Source of the DNA: an uncultured Flavobacteriaceae bacterium
Lineage (GTDB): Bacteria; Bacteroidota; Bacteroidia; Flavobacteriales; Flavobacteriaceae
Direction: 5' to 3'
DNA length: 64,000 nucleotides
Assembly: GCA_947503105.1 (NCBI GenBank)
Contig: CANNCM010000001.1
Location: 186,001-250,000, forward strand
Shown here piece after piece: positions 8,404 to 17,302 of the stretch. The notes beneath the pieces are model-generated. The model ran no database searches. It worked only from the letters and a program-made list of their open reading frames with translations, and was not told where the DNA came from. How positions within the stretch are numbered: position 1 is the first letter of the stretch; each line of letters begins with the position of its first letter. Both the position numbers and the translations under genes were made by a program.

Positions 8404-9786
8404 ATGAAAAAAACGTTGTTTGATAAAGTTTGGGATGCACATGTCGTGGATACTATTGAAAATGGTCCACAAATTCTCTACATCGACAAACACTTGATTC
8501 ACGAGGTTACTAGCCCACAAGCTTTTAGTGAATTGGAAAATAGAGGTATTCCAATCTTTAGGCCTCATCAAATTGTTGCCACTGCAGATCATAACACACC
8601 CACGCAAAATCAACACCTACCAGTAAGCGATGATTTATCGAGGCATCAATTAGAGCAATTGGCAAAAAACTGCAATAAAAATAATATCACACTGTATGAG
8701 CTTGGACACCAATACAATGGAATTGTTCATGTTATGGCCCCCGAACTTGGGGTTACACAGCCCGGAATGACAATGGTTTGTGGCGATAGCCACACCTCAA
8801 CACATGGGGCCTTTGGAGCAATTGCCTTTGGGATTGGCACGAGTCAAGTGGCACAAGTTTTTGCGAGTCAATGCCTGCTTTTAACAAAGCCAAAAAGCTT
8901 AAGAGTAACCGTCAATGGCACCTTAAAAAAAGGCGTTTTGCCCAAAGATGTGATTCTTTATATCATTTCAAAATTGGGCACAAACTCTGGTACAGGTTAT
9001 TTCTGTGAATATGCAGGAGATGTTTTTGAAAACATGAGTATGGAAGGCCGTATGACCGTCTGCAATATGAGTATAGAAATGGGTGCTAGAGGAGGAATGA
9101 TTGCTCCTGACGAAACTACTTTTGAATATATAAAAGGGCGCGAATTTGCACCTAAAGGAGAAGACTTTGAAAACAAAGTTGCCTATTGGAAAACACTCCC
9201 AACAGACAAAGGAGCTGTATATGACAAAGAATATGTTTTTGATGCCGATGACATAGAACCAATGATTACCTATGGTACAAACCCCGGAATGGGAATAAAA
9301 ATTTCAGAAAATATACCAAATTCGAATAGTGCCTCTGATAAAAAATCTTTGGCGTATATGAATTTTTCTGAAGGCGAAACCTTGATAGGAAAACCCATAA
9401 ATTATGTATTTATAGGCAGTTGTACCAACTCTAGAATAGAAGATTTTCGTGTTGCAGCCGATTACATCAAAGGCAAGCAAAAAGCTGAAAATGTAACCGC
9501 ATGGCTTGTTCCTGGCAGTCGTCAAGTAGAAGCCCAAATTATAGAAGAAGGATTGAAAGGTGTTTTTGAAGCTGCTGGATTTGAGCTTAGACAACCTGGT
9601 TGTTCTGCCTGTTTGGCCATGAATGACGATAAAATTCCACAAGGAGAGTATTGTGTATCAACCTCTAATAGAAACTTTGAAGGCCGACAAGGACAAGGTT
9701 CTCGAACAATACTCGCTAGTCCTTTGGTAGCAGCAGCTACTGCGGTTGAAGGCGCAATCATAGACATCTCAAAACAACTGGCATAA
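8404..9786 (+). CDS. leuC: 3-isopropylmalate dehydratase large subunit
   Basis: Aconitase-family large subunit that isomerises 2-isopropylmalate to 3-isopropylmalate with LeuD. At 460 residues it has normal length. Conserved features include [12 protein letters not shown] at the N-terminus, [15 protein letters not shown] (about residue 120) and the three [4Fe-4S] cysteines: one in [13 protein letters not shown] (about 338) and two in [10 protein letters not shown] (about 398-401). [10 protein letters not shown] near the C-terminus is the substrate-binding block. It follows leuA by 6 nt, and its stop codon overlaps the leuD start (TAATG), so the two subunits are probably translationally coupled. 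Confidence 0.97.
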   Translation: MKKTLFDKVWDAHVVDTIENGPQILYIDKHLIHEVTSPQAFSELENRGIPIFRPHQIVATADHNTPTQNQHLPVSDDLSRHQLEQLAKNCNKNNITLYELGHQYNGIVHVMAPELGVTQPGMTMVCGDSHTSTHGAFGAIAFGIGTSQVAQVFASQCLLLTKPKSLRVTVNGTLKKGVLPKDVILYIISKLGTNSGTGYFCEYAGDVFENMSMEGRMTVCNMSIEMGARGGMIAPDETTFEYIKGREFAPKGEDFENKVAYWKTLPTDKGAVYDKEYVFDADDIEPMITYGTNPGMGIKISENIPNSNSASDKKSLAYMNFSEGETLIGKPINYVFIGSCTNSRIEDFRVAADYIKGKQKAENVTAWLVPGSRQVEAQIIEEGLKGVFEAAGFELRQPGCSACLAMNDDKIPQGEYCVSTSNRNFEGRQGQGSRTILASPLVAAATAVEGAIIDISKQLA

Positions 9787-10382
9787 TGGAAAAATTTTCG
9801 ACACTTATTTCTACAGCTATTCCATTAAATATCTCAAATGTTGATACCGATCAAATCATTCCTGCACGCTTTTTAAAAGCAACAGACAAAAAGGGATTTG
9901 GAGATAATTTATTTAGAGATTGGCGTTACGATAAACAAAATAATTTAATTTCAGATTTTGCTTTGAACACTAAAAAATATTCTGGGAGCATTCTTGTTGC
10001 TGGAGATAATTTTGGATGTGGTTCTAGTCGCGAACACGCGGCCTGGGCGCTTGCAGGATTTGGATTTAAAGTTATCGTTTCAAGCTTTTTTGCAGATATT
10101 TTTAAAGGAAACGCCTTGAATAACGGCCTTCTCCCAATTCAAGTTACAGAAGACGTTCTTGAACAATTGTTTCAAGCTATCGCTGAAAATTCCCAAGCGC
10201 AAATTGAAATCAACCTAGAACTCCAAACATTATCAGTTTTAGGGACTGCTATTAAAACCACATTTGAAATTGATCCTTACAAAAAAACATGTCTTATTAA
10301 TGGCTATGATGACATCGATTATTTATTAAGCAAAAAAGATAAAATTGAAGCCTTTGAACTTCAAAAAAAACATTTATTATGA
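9786..10382 (+). CDS. leuD: 3-isopropylmalate dehydratase small subunit
   Basis: Swivel-domain subunit that completes the LeuCD isopropylmalate isomerase. At 198 residues it has normal length. Motifs seen are [13 protein letters not shown] (about residue 18) and [17 protein letters not shown] (about 75), which carry substrate-binding residues next to the LeuC cluster. It overlaps leuC by 1 nt and leuB by 4 nt (ATGA), which fits one translationally coupled operon. Confidence 0.97.
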   Translation: MEKFSTLISTAIPLNISNVDTDQIIPARFLKATDKKGFGDNLFRDWRYDKQNNLISDFALNTKKYSGSILVAGDNFGCGSSREHAAWALAGFGFKVIVSSFFADIFKGNALNNGLLPIQVTEDVLEQLFQAIAENSQAQIEINLELQTLSVLGTAIKTTFEIDPYKKTCLINGYDDIDYLLSKKDKIEAFELQKKHLL

Positions 10383-11497
10383 ACTTAAAAATTGCTGTAC
10401 TTCCAGGAGATGGTATTGGTCCAGAAGTTATAGAACAAGCTGTAAAAGTTTTGGATGCTATTGCTCAAAATTTCAATCATAAATTTGAATACACCTACGC
10501 CGATGTTGGGGCTATTGCAATAGACAATCACAACGATCCATTACCAGAAAGCACACTTAATTTATGCAAATCGACTGATGCAATTCTTTTTGGTGCTATT
10601 GGCGATCCAAAATATGATAATAACCCTTCGGCCAAAATACGCCCAGAGCAAGGGCTACTAAAGTTAAGAAAAGAACTCGAGTTGTTTGCAAATATCAGAC
10701 CTGTCAAAGCATATGATAAACTACTTAAAAAATCGCCATTAAAGAAAAGCATCATAAAAGGTACAGATATCAGCATATACAGAGAGCTAACGGGTGGATT
10801 GTATTTTGGTGAGAAAAAAATAAGTGAAGACGGCAATACTGCCTCTGATTTATGCACCTATACACGCCTAGAGATTGAACGCATCTCACACCTTGCCTTT
10901 AAAGCTGCTAGAAAAAGAAAACACAAAGTTACACTTGTAGATAAGGCCAACGTTTTGGAAAGCTCAAGACTGTGGCGTAAGGTCGTTACCGAAGTAGGCA
11001 ATGAATATCCTGATGTGGAATTGGCATTTTTGTTTGTAGACAATGCAGCCATGCAAATGATTTTGAATCCAACTCAATTTGATGTTATTCTTACTGAAAA
11101 TTTATTTGGCGATATCATCAGTGATGAAGCCAGCGTTATTGGTGGTTCCATAGGGCTATTGGCCTCTGCATCTGTAGGGAAAAAATATGCAATGTTTGAA
11201 CCTATCCACGGCTCTTACCCACAAGCCACCGGAAAAGGCATCGCAAATCCTATTGCATCGATACTTTCTGCAGCCATGTTGCTCGATCATTTTGATTTGA
11301 AAGACGAAGCAAATATGATAAGAAAAGCAGTAGATAAATCTTTGCATTTACAAATCACAACGCCAGATTTGAATCAAAAATACGACAATGTTACGACAAG
11401 TAAAGTTGGCGATTTTATAGAAGATTTTATCAATAATCCAGAAGACTCCAATCTAAATTTTACTAATATTTATTTGGGGCAATCTACAATTATTTGA
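10379..11497 (+). CDS. leuB: 3-isopropylmalate dehydrogenase
   Basis: NAD-dependent oxidative decarboxylation of 3-isopropylmalate to 2-ketoisocaproate, the last step specific to leucine. At 372 residues it has normal length. Typical blocks are [10 protein letters not shown] (about residue 8), [17 protein letters not shown] with substrate-binding Arg residues, [10 protein letters not shown], the metal-binding aspartates in [10 protein letters not shown] (about 244), and [18 protein letters not shown]. It is the last gene of the leucine operon, followed by a strong hairpin terminator at 11518-11553. Confidence 0.97.
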   Translation: MNLKIAVLPGDGIGPEVIEQAVKVLDAIAQNFNHKFEYTYADVGAIAIDNHNDPLPESTLNLCKSTDAILFGAIGDPKYDNNPSAKIRPEQGLLKLRKELELFANIRPVKAYDKLLKKSPLKKSIIKGTDISIYRELTGGLYFGEKKISEDGNTASDLCTYTRLEIERISHLAFKAARKRKHKVTLVDKANVLESSRLWRKVVTEVGNEYPDVELAFLFVDNAAMQMILNPTQFDVILTENLFGDIISDEASVIGGSIGLLASASVGKKYAMFEPIHGSYPQATGKGIANPIASILSAAMLLDHFDLKDEANMIRKAVDKSLHLQITTPDLNQKYDNVTTSKVGDFIEDFINNPEDSNLNFTNIYLGQSTII

Positions 11498-11517
11498 TGG
11501 TGTTGAAGTGTATTCAT

Positions 11518-11553
11518 AAAAAAAGCCTCACGCAAAATGCATGAGGCTTTTTT
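11518..11553. terminator. Bidirectional terminator between leuB and the RNase E/G gene
   Basis: A seven-A run, GCCTCA, an 11-nt loop, TGAGGC and a six-T run form a 12-bp hairpin with A/T tails on both sides, so it can stop transcription of leuB and of the convergent RNase gene, which ends at 11555. Confidence 0.9.
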
Positions 11554-11554
11554 G

Positions 11555-13102
11555 TTACAATTTAATTGTTTTGCCGTTATCGTTTTTAAAACGATATTCT
11601 AAGTATGTGTAAGCATCTCTAGGCATTATTTTTACCCATTTTTTGTGTTTAAAATACCATTTTAAACGAATCGATGGGAACCCTTTTGTAATAAAGGCGG
11701 CAATAAAAGGGTGTGTGTTTAAAGTCACGCTTTTATGTCCTTTTTTGATAATTTGATCGAGTTGAAAATTAATTTTTTCTATCAAAACAATTGGTGCTTC
11801 AACTTCAGCACCATTTGTTCCATTCGGATTTGCTTCTTTTGTTTTAATGTTCATTTCTGGACGAACACGCTGACGTGTAATTTGAATCAATCCAAATTTG
11901 CTCGGAGGCAATATTTTATGCTTTGCCCGATCATCTTTCATTTCATCTCTTAAATGATTAAACAGTTTTTTACGATTTTCTGCACTATTCATGTCAATAA
12001 AATCCACCACAATTATTCCACCCATATCGCGAAGTCTAAACTGTCTTGCAAGCTCTGTTGCTGCAACTAAATTAACTTCGATCGCGGTGTCTTCTTGATT
12101 TTTTTCTTTACTGGTTCTATTACCACTATTGACATCTACAACATGAAGAGCTTCTGTGTGTTCTACGATAAGATATGCTCCTTTGGGCAAAGAAACAGTC
12201 TTGCCAAAGGACGTTTTTATCTGACGCTCAATTCCGTATTTTTCAAAAATTGGTGTTTTAGAATTGTAGTGTTTGACAATCGATTCTTTGTGAGGTGCGA
12301 TTTCAAAAACATAATCTTTTATCTTTTCACAAAGGTCTTTATCATCTACAGTTATTTTTGTAAAACTGTCATTAAAAATGTCTCTTAGAATAGAGGACGC
12401 TTTGTTCATTTCTCCCAAAATTTTACTAGGCTGATGTGCCTTGGGAATGCTTTTACAAACAGTTTCCCATTTTGAGTATAAATTTTGCAAATCCTTATCA
12501 AGCTCTGCCACTTTTTTTCCTTTAGCAACAGTCCTGATAATAACCCCAAATCCTTTTGGTGTGATACTTTTTACCAATCGTTTTAGTCGCTCTTTTTCTG
12601 CACGACTTTCAATTTTTTGCGAAATTGAAATACGATCTGAAAATGGCACTAAGACTAAGTAGCGCCCTGCAAATGATATTTCTGAACTAATTCTTGGTCC
12701 TTTAGATGATATGGGTTCTTTTACAATTTGAACCAATAAAGTTTGATTTGGATGAATTACTTTATCGATTTTACCATCTTTATGAATGTCTTTTTCATAA
12801 GAAAAATCTTTAAGAGAAAAGTTTTTTTGTTTACCTGTGCTTACACTTTTTATGAATTTCAATAATGAAGGTAATTTTGGCCCCAAATCATGATAATGCA
12901 AAAATGCATCTTTATGATACCCTACATTAACAAATGCAGCGTTGAGCCCTGGAATAGATTTTCTTACTTTGGCTAAAAACACATCGCCAACAGAAAATTT
13001 ATTATTTTCCTTGTCTTTTTGAAATTCAATTAGTTTTCCATCTTTTAATAAGGCAAAATCAACATTGTCTGAACTAGATCGAATTATTAATTCTTTATTC
13101 AT
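11555..13102 (-). CDS. rng: Ribonuclease E/G family endoribonuclease
   Basis: Single-strand-specific endoribonuclease for rRNA processing and mRNA decay, 515 residues, nearer RNase G in length, with no long RNase E scaffold tail. The N-terminal S1-like domain (residues about 35-125) starts with VGDVFLAKVRKSIPGLNAAFVNVG. The catalytic core has both metal-binding Asp positions, in VVDVNSGNRT (about residue 325) and IIVVDFIDMNS (about 367), then GLIQITRQRVRP. Right after this, where family members carry the CPxC zinc-link that joins subunits, the sequence reads EANPNGTNGAEVEAP with no cysteine. It follows the 29-residue basic protein and HU on the same strand after a 214-nt leader with two inverted repeats. 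Confidence 0.93.
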   Translation of the reverse strand: MNKELIIRSSSDNVDFALLKDGKLIEFQKDKENNKFSVGDVFLAKVRKSIPGLNAAFVNVGYHKDAFLHYHDLGPKLPSLLKFIKSVSTGKQKNFSLKDFSYEKDIHKDGKIDKVIHPNQTLLVQIVKEPISSKGPRISSEISFAGRYLVLVPFSDRISISQKIESRAEKERLKRLVKSITPKGFGVIIRTVAKGKKVAELDKDLQNLYSKWETVCKSIPKAHQPSKILGEMNKASSILRDIFNDSFTKITVDDKDLCEKIKDYVFEIAPHKESIVKHYNSKTPIFEKYGIERQIKTSFGKTVSLPKGAYLIVEHTEALHVVDVNSGNRTSKEKNQEDTAIEVNLVAATELARQFRLRDMGGIIVVDFIDMNSAENRKKLFNHLRDEMKDDRAKHKILPPSKFGLIQITRQRVRPEMNIKTKEANPNGTNGAEVEAPIVLIEKINFQLDQIIKKGHKSVTLNTHPFIAAFITKGFPSIRLKWYFKHKKWVKIMPRDAYTYLEYRFKNDNGKTIKL

Positions 13103-13168
13103 AGTGTTAATTTTAATCTATACAACTGTTGTTGCACAGATGGTTGATACAATAATTTCTTATTTAAC

Positions 13169-13185
13169 TCAAGACAATTTCTTGA
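13169..13185. repeat. Inverted repeat in the leader of the RNase E/G gene
   Basis: TCAAGA and TCTTGA separated by 5 nt, 67 nt upstream of the RNase start codon. It could form a short RNA hairpin or an operator; function unknown. Confidence 0.5.
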
Positions 13186-13223
13186 ATTAAATTTTCACAG
13201 GATTTAATCCCGTTAAATTCACT

Positions 13224-13247
13224 TTGTCAATGAGGTAAAATTGACAA
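13224..13247. repeat. Inverted repeat in the leader of the RNase E/G gene
   Basis: A perfect 8-bp inverted repeat, TTGTCAAT and ATTGACAA, with an 8-nt loop, about 120 nt upstream of the RNase start. The region 13103-13280 holds nothing else that I recognise. Confidence 0.55.
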
Positions 13248-13280
13248 TACATGAATTTGATTTCAATGAACGTTTGTTTT

Positions 13281-13317
13281 AAAAACTGAAAAAGTAGCAC
13301 ATGCTACTTTATCAGTT
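13281..13317 (-). terminator. Terminator after the 29-residue basic protein gene
   Basis: On the minus strand AAAGTAGCA-TG-TGCTACTTT forms a 9-bp hairpin extended by ACTGA/TCAGT around one mismatch and followed by a T-run. It begins at the TAA of the small gene, so transcription from HU probably ends here at least in part, and the RNase gene would need its own promoter in 13103-13280. Confidence 0.75.
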
Positions 13318-13406
13318 TACTTTTTTTTGTGTCGGTTTGCACGACGACGTTTCTTACGCTTATGCGTAGCTACCTTGTGTCTTTTGCGTTTTTTACCACT
13401 GGGCAT
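13317..13406 (-). CDS. 29-residue highly basic protein, probably ribosome- or nucleic acid-associated
   Basis: An intact ATG-to-TAA frame encodes MPSGKKRKRHKVATHKRKK followed by RRRANRHKKK, with about 18 Lys/Arg and 3 His in 29 residues. I recall near-identical small proteins between HU and RNase genes in other Flavobacteriia. Size and charge are like the smallest ribosomal proteins (for example bL36, bL34 or Thx), so a structural role on the ribosome is the best guess. Binding to nucleoid DNA is the alternative, given the HU gene 21 nt upstream. No metal-binding cysteines are present. The terminator at 13281-13317 directly abuts the stop. Confidence 0.75.
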   Translation of the reverse strand: MPSGKKRKRHKVATHKRKKRRRANRHKKK

Positions 13407-13427
13407 ATATACCTTTTTTTTAATTAA

Positions 13428-13718
13428 TTAATTTACTTTAACCTTCTTTTTTACACCTTCAAGAAACACTTTAGAGGGTTTGAATGATGGTATGTTGTGT
13501 GCAGGAATTTTGATGGACGTATTTTTTAAGATATTTCTACCAATTTTTTCTGCACGTGTTTTTATCACAAAACTACCAAAACCTCGTAGGTATACGTTGT
13601 TGCCAGATTCTAGGGAACCTTTTACTTCATTCATAAAAGACTCCACAGTTGCCAAAACGTCTGCTTTTTCAATTCCTAAGTCATTAGAAATCTTTGATAC
13701 AATTTCTGCTTTTGTCAT
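13428..13718 (-). CDS. HU-family DNA-binding protein
   Basis: Nucleoid protein of the HU/IHF family, 96 residues. The N-terminal helices begin MTKAEIVSKISNDLGI, and the beta-arm region contains YLRGFGSFVIKTRAEKIGRN, followed by the DNA-intercalating position in IKIPAHNIPSFKPSKVF. Family dimers bend DNA by inserting an arm-tip proline. It is followed 21 nt later by the 29-residue basic protein gene. A good -7 element lies at 13757-13764. HU or IHF subtype cannot be decided here. Confidence 0.95.
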   Translation of the reverse strand: MTKAEIVSKISNDLGIEKADVLATVESFMNEVKGSLESGNNVYLRGFGSFVIKTRAEKIGRNILKNTSIKIPAHNIPSFKPSKVFLEGVKKKVKVN

Positions 13719-13756
13719 TATATAGCACTTTTAAGTTAATGTTATTTAAGGGCTTG

Positions 13757-13764
13757 CAAATATA
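13757..13764 (-). promoter_or_regulatory. Candidate -7 promoter element for the HU gene
   Basis: TATATTTG on the minus strand is an exact TAnnTTTG match, 38 nt upstream of the HU start. A TTG lies 21 nt further upstream (13786-13788), a spacing that suits the Bacteroidota -33/-7 promoter. Confidence 0.6.
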
Positions 13765-13822
13765 TGTATTTTAAATTCAATATTTCAAGCCTTGAGAATT
13801 AAAATTTATCCGTTGAATAGTT

Positions 13823-13830
13823 TATTTTTG
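13823..13830 (+). promoter_or_regulatory. Candidate -7 promoter element for mutY-ssb-gldE-gldD
   Basis: TATTTTTG matches TAnnTTTG, 19 nt upstream of the mutY ATG. No TTG at ideal -33 spacing is seen. Confidence 0.45.
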
Positions 13831-13849
13831 TTGTTTAGGCTCGGAAAAA

Positions 13850-14905
13850 ATGAACTTTAATTCAAAATTAACCTATTGGTATTCAACACATAAAAGAGAT
13901 TTGCCGTGGCGCACCACCAAAAACCCATACAACATTTGGCTGTCCGAAATCATACTTCAACAAACCCAAATTCAGCAAGGAATGCCCTATTATCTGAAGT
14001 TTATTGAGCACTACCCTACAGTTTTTGATCTTGCAAAAGCATCTGAAGACATGGTGTTGAAAGATTGGCAAGGGCTGGGATATTATTCTAGAGCACGAAA
14101 TTTACACAAAACTGCAAAATTTGTCGCCAAAGAATTAAAGGGCATATTTCCAAAAACTTACAAAGATCTACTAACGCTCAAGGGCGTTGGAGACTACACC
14201 GCAAGCGCCATTGCCTCTATTTGTTATGAAGAAAAAACTGCGGTTGTCGATGGTAATGTCTATCGCGTTTTGGCCCGGTTTTTTGGTATAAAAACTCCAA
14301 TCAATTCGACACAAGGCATACAACAATTCAAATCCGTTGCTACAGCTCAACTGCCCAAAAAAAATATTGGTGATTACAACCAAGCCATTATGGAATTTGG
14401 CGCCAGACAATGCAAACCCAAATCTCCAGATTGTACAATTTGCCCTCTATCCAAGGATTGTTTGGCTTTCAATACTGGAACAATTCAAACTCTTCCCGTC
14501 AAGCTAAAAAAAATCAAAATCAAAAAAAAGTACTTCAATTTTTTGGTCATACTATCCAAAGACCAAAAAACTATTCTAGAACAACGCACAAAAAAAGGGA
14601 TTTGGCAGCAGCTTTATCAATTCCCATTAATTGAATCTTCAAAACCTGAAACCAGCATTGATTGGTCTCAAAATTCTGAATACAGTGCTTTCAAAAATTT
14701 AAGCATTGATTCTATAACATTGTACAACAAAAATGAAATTATTCATAAGTTATCTCATCAAGAACTTCATATTAAATTTTGGATTATTCAAACCTCCAGT
14801 ACTTTGAAAAATGGCATAAAGTGGTCTGATGTTTCAAAATACGCTGTCCCTGTTGTGATCGATAGATTTATTCAAAAGTTTCGAACGGAGTTGTTGTTTT
14901 TTTGA
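13850..14905 (+). CDS. mutY: A/G-specific adenine DNA glycosylase
   Basis: Removes adenine mispaired with 8-oxoguanine or guanine. At 351 residues it has normal length. The N-terminal HhH-GPD fold shows the catalytic Glu in LSEIILQQTQIQQG (about residue 33), the helix-hairpin-helix LKGVGDYTASAIAS (about 110), the catalytic Asp in VVDGNVYRVLARFFG (about 134), and the [4Fe-4S] loop C-x6-C-x2-C-x5-C in CKPKSPDCTICPLSKDC (about 189-205). The C-terminal NUDIX-like domain (from about 225) recognises 8-oxoG. The order mutY-ssb-gldE-gldD is, from memory, the usual one in Flavobacteriaceae. Confidence 0.96.
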   Translation: MNFNSKLTYWYSTHKRDLPWRTTKNPYNIWLSEIILQQTQIQQGMPYYLKFIEHYPTVFDLAKASEDMVLKDWQGLGYYSRARNLHKTAKFVAKELKGIFPKTYKDLLTLKGVGDYTASAIASICYEEKTAVVDGNVYRVLARFFGIKTPINSTQGIQQFKSVATAQLPKKNIGDYNQAIMEFGARQCKPKSPDCTICPLSKDCLAFNTGTIQTLPVKLKKIKIKKKYFNFLVILSKDQKTILEQRTKKGIWQQLYQFPLIESSKPETSIDWSQNSEYSAFKNLSIDSITLYNKNEIIHKLSHQELHIKFWIIQTSSTLKNGIKWSDVSKYAVPVVIDRFIQKFRTELLFF

Positions 14906-14950
14906 ATATCTTTATGGTTTATATAAATTATCCTACTTAAAACTCTAATT

Positions 14951-15394
14951 ATGTCTGGAACACTAAATAAAGTCATGCTCATTGGTCATTTGGGCGATGA
15001 TGTTAAAATTCATTATTTTGATGATAGCAATTGCGTTGGGCGATTCCCATTAGCAACAAATGAAACCTATACCAACAAGCAAACCAACGAAAAAGTAACC
15101 AATACAGAATGGCATAACGTTGTGGTTCGCAACAAAGCCGCCGAAATTTGTGAAAAGTACCTCAAAAAAGGGGATCGGGTATACATTGAGGGTCGATTAA
15201 AGACCAGAAAATGGCAAGATGATAAAGGAAATGACCGCTACTCTACCGAAATTATTTGTACCGATTTTACGTTTTTGACTGCAAAAAATGAACAAACGCA
15301 ACACAGCGCTAGTGCTACTCCAACTCAAGCCTCAACAGCGTCAACTCCAACTGAAGCAAAAAATGCTGAAGATGCTGATGATTTGCCATTTTAA
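14951..15394 (+). CDS. ssb: Single-stranded DNA-binding protein
   Basis: Binds and protects single-stranded DNA in replication and repair. 147 residues with an OB fold: MSGTLNKVMLIGHLGDDVKIHYF at the start, then TEWHNVVVRNKAAEI and YIEGRLKTRKWQDDKGNDRYSTEI. A low-complexity Ser/Thr/Ala/Gln linker follows, then the acidic tail DDLPF that docks partner proteins. It follows mutY by 45 nt and precedes gldE. Confidence 0.96.
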   Translation: MSGTLNKVMLIGHLGDDVKIHYFDDSNCVGRFPLATNETYTNKQTNEKVTNTEWHNVVVRNKAAEICEKYLKKGDRVYIEGRLKTRKWQDDKGNDRYSTEIICTDFTFLTAKNEQTQHSASATPTQASTASTPTEAKNAEDADDLPF

Positions 15395-15417
15395 TTTGTA
15401 TCACCAACAACATAACT

Positions 15418-16740
15418 TTGGAAGCTAAGCTTATTTTTTTTCTGAATTCATTTGATACAACATTAGCATTTGGCGGACTATTTCTTGTTATTCTTTTGTG
15501 TTGTTCTGCGCTTATTTCTGGAGCAGAAGTCGCTCTTTTTTCACTTACAAAAACAGATTTGGAGGTAGAAGATACTAAGCCCTCAAAAGCTCTGAAAATT
15601 ATAAACACCCTTTTGCAAAAACCTAAAAAATTGCTCGCAACGATATTGGTTGCCAATAATTTTATAAACATTGGAATCGTAATCCTTTTTGCAGCACTGA
15701 GTGAACGCCTTTTTAGCGACATTGACTCAAAACTTAATTTAATTCTTTTTGAAATTGATTTAGTCTTCTTTATAGAAGTCATAGTTATCACTTTTCTTAT
15801 TTTATTATTTGGAGAAATTTTACCAAAAGTTTATGCCAACCGAAATAATTTGAAATTTTCAAAATTTATGGCAAGGCCGTTGCAAATTTTAGATGTTTTA
15901 TTCTCGCCCATTAGCATGCCCATGCGTAAGGTTACTTTATCTATTCATAAACGACTAGGAAAACAAAAATCGAATCTCAATGTAGATTATCTTTCTCAAG
16001 CATTGGAGCTTACTAGCGAAGATGACACAACAAAAGAAGAACAAAAAATTCTTCAAGGCATTGTCTCTTTTGGAAATACAGATACCAAACAGGTGATGCG
16101 TCCGCGAATTGATATTTTTGCACTAGATACTTCATTGGATTTTAAAGCCATTATTCCTCAAATAATAGCCAACGGATATTCTAGAATTCCAGTTTATGAA
16201 AACTCTATAGATTCTGTCTCTGGAATTTTATATGCCAAAGATCTGTTACCCCACTTAAACAAGAAAGATTTCGATTGGAAGAGTTTGCTTCAAACACCGC
16301 TTTTTGTTCCAGAAAATAAAAAATTGGACGACCTGATGGTTGAGTTTCAAGAAAAGAAAATTCACCTCGCTATTGTTGTAGATGAATATGGTGGAACTTC
16401 AGGAATTGTTTCTTTGGAAGATGTTATTGAAGAAATTGTTGGGGATATTAGCGATGAGTTTGATGACGACGATTTAAACTACTCAAAAATTGACGATTTC
16501 AATTATGTTTTTGAAGGCAAAACAACACTAAAAGATTTTTATAGAATTATCAAACTTGAAGATGAATCTATTTTTGAAAATGCAAAAGGAGAAGCCGAAA
16601 CTCTCGCAGGATTTGTGCTTGAAATTTCTAAAAGTTTTCCAAAAATTAGATCAAAAATAAAATTTGATGCATTCACTTTTGTTGTTGAAGGTATCGACAA
16701 CAAAAGAATCAAACAATTAAAGGTAACGCTAAAAAAATAA
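15418..16740 (+). CDS. gldE: Gliding motility-associated protein GldE (CNNM/CorC family)
   Basis: Inner-membrane protein of the CNNM/HlyC-CorC family; GldE supports gliding in Flavobacterium, where its gene adjoins gldD. 440 residues from a TTG start; no ATG lies nearby in frame. An N-terminal DUF21 block with about four membrane segments (residues 15-190, including LISGAEVALFSLTK and LLFGEILPKVYANR) is followed by a CBS pair (about 205-330, with VMRPRIDIFALD and HLAIVVDEYGGTSGIVSLEDVIEEIVGDI) and a CorC-type C-terminal domain (about 350-435). Its stop overlaps the gldD start (TAATG). CNNM relatives handle Mg2+; whether GldE does is not known from the sequence. Confidence 0.9.
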   Translation: MEAKLIFFLNSFDTTLAFGGLFLVILLCCSALISGAEVALFSLTKTDLEVEDTKPSKALKIINTLLQKPKKLLATILVANNFINIGIVILFAALSERLFSDIDSKLNLILFEIDLVFFIEVIVITFLILLFGEILPKVYANRNNLKFSKFMARPLQILDVLFSPISMPMRKVTLSIHKRLGKQKSNLNVDYLSQALELTSEDDTTKEEQKILQGIVSFGNTDTKQVMRPRIDIFALDTSLDFKAIIPQIIANGYSRIPVYENSIDSVSGILYAKDLLPHLNKKDFDWKSLLQTPLFVPENKKLDDLMVEFQEKKIHLAIVVDEYGGTSGIVSLEDVIEEIVGDISDEFDDDDLNYSKIDDFNYVFEGKTTLKDFYRIIKLEDESIFENAKGEAETLAGFVLEISKSFPKIRSKIKFDAFTFVVEGIDNKRIKQLKVTLKK

Positions 16741-17300
16741 TGAATCGATTATTTGTTTTAATGATTTGTTTTTGTTGTGCATGCCAGCAAGTCACTGTGC
16801 CAAAACCAAAAGCGTTTTTAAGTTTGGAATACCCAAAAGCAAATTACCAACATATTGAAACTCAATTGCCTTTTGTTTTCGAAAAAAACAAATTGACCAC
16901 TATTGAAACCGTATCAAAAAACCAAAAAATCACAGGCTTAAACCTCAACTACCCAGCACTAAACGCTACTGTTTATTTGACCTACAACTCCATAAATAAT
17001 AACTTAAAAAAATATACGTCTCAAACGCAATCCATTACGCAAAAACATGCCAAAATAGCACGAGAAGTTTCTGAGCGCTCTTTTGAAAATCTGCAAGCAA
17101 ATGTTTATGGAAAATTATATGATTTAAAAGGTCCCGTAGCGTCTCAGTTGCAATTTTTTGTGTCCGACCGAAAAAGACATTTTATATCTGGTGCGCTATA
17201 CTTCAAAGTACGACCAAACTACGACTCCATATTCCCTGCGGTAGCGTACGTTAAAAAAGATGTTGTTCGGCTTATGGAAAGTGTGCGTTGGAAAAATTAA
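16740..17300 (+). CDS. gldD: Gliding motility lipoprotein GldD
   Basis: Lipoprotein required for gliding and linked to the type IX secretion machinery in Flavobacterium. 186 residues; signal peptide MNRLFVLMICFCCACQQ with the lipidated Cys in the CAC/CQQ region. The mature part contains FLSLEYPKANYQ and a C-terminal half typical of GldD (YDLKGPVASQLQFFVSD, then HFISGALYFKVRPNYDSIFP). It overlaps gldE by 1 nt. The gldE-gldD pairing makes the assignment firm. Confidence 0.92.
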   Translation: MNRLFVLMICFCCACQQVTVPKPKAFLSLEYPKANYQHIETQLPFVFEKNKLTTIETVSKNQKITGLNLNYPALNATVYLTYNSINNNLKKYTSQTQSITQKHAKIAREVSERSFENLQANVYGKLYDLKGPVASQLQFFVSDRKRHFISGALYFKVRPNYDSIFPAVAYVKKDVVRLMESVRWKN

Positions 17301-17302
17301 AT

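Noticed and set aside
15315-15791. 158-codon minus-strand frame opposite ssb and gldE
   Set aside because: Ser/Lys-rich shadow of two well-supported plus-strand genes.
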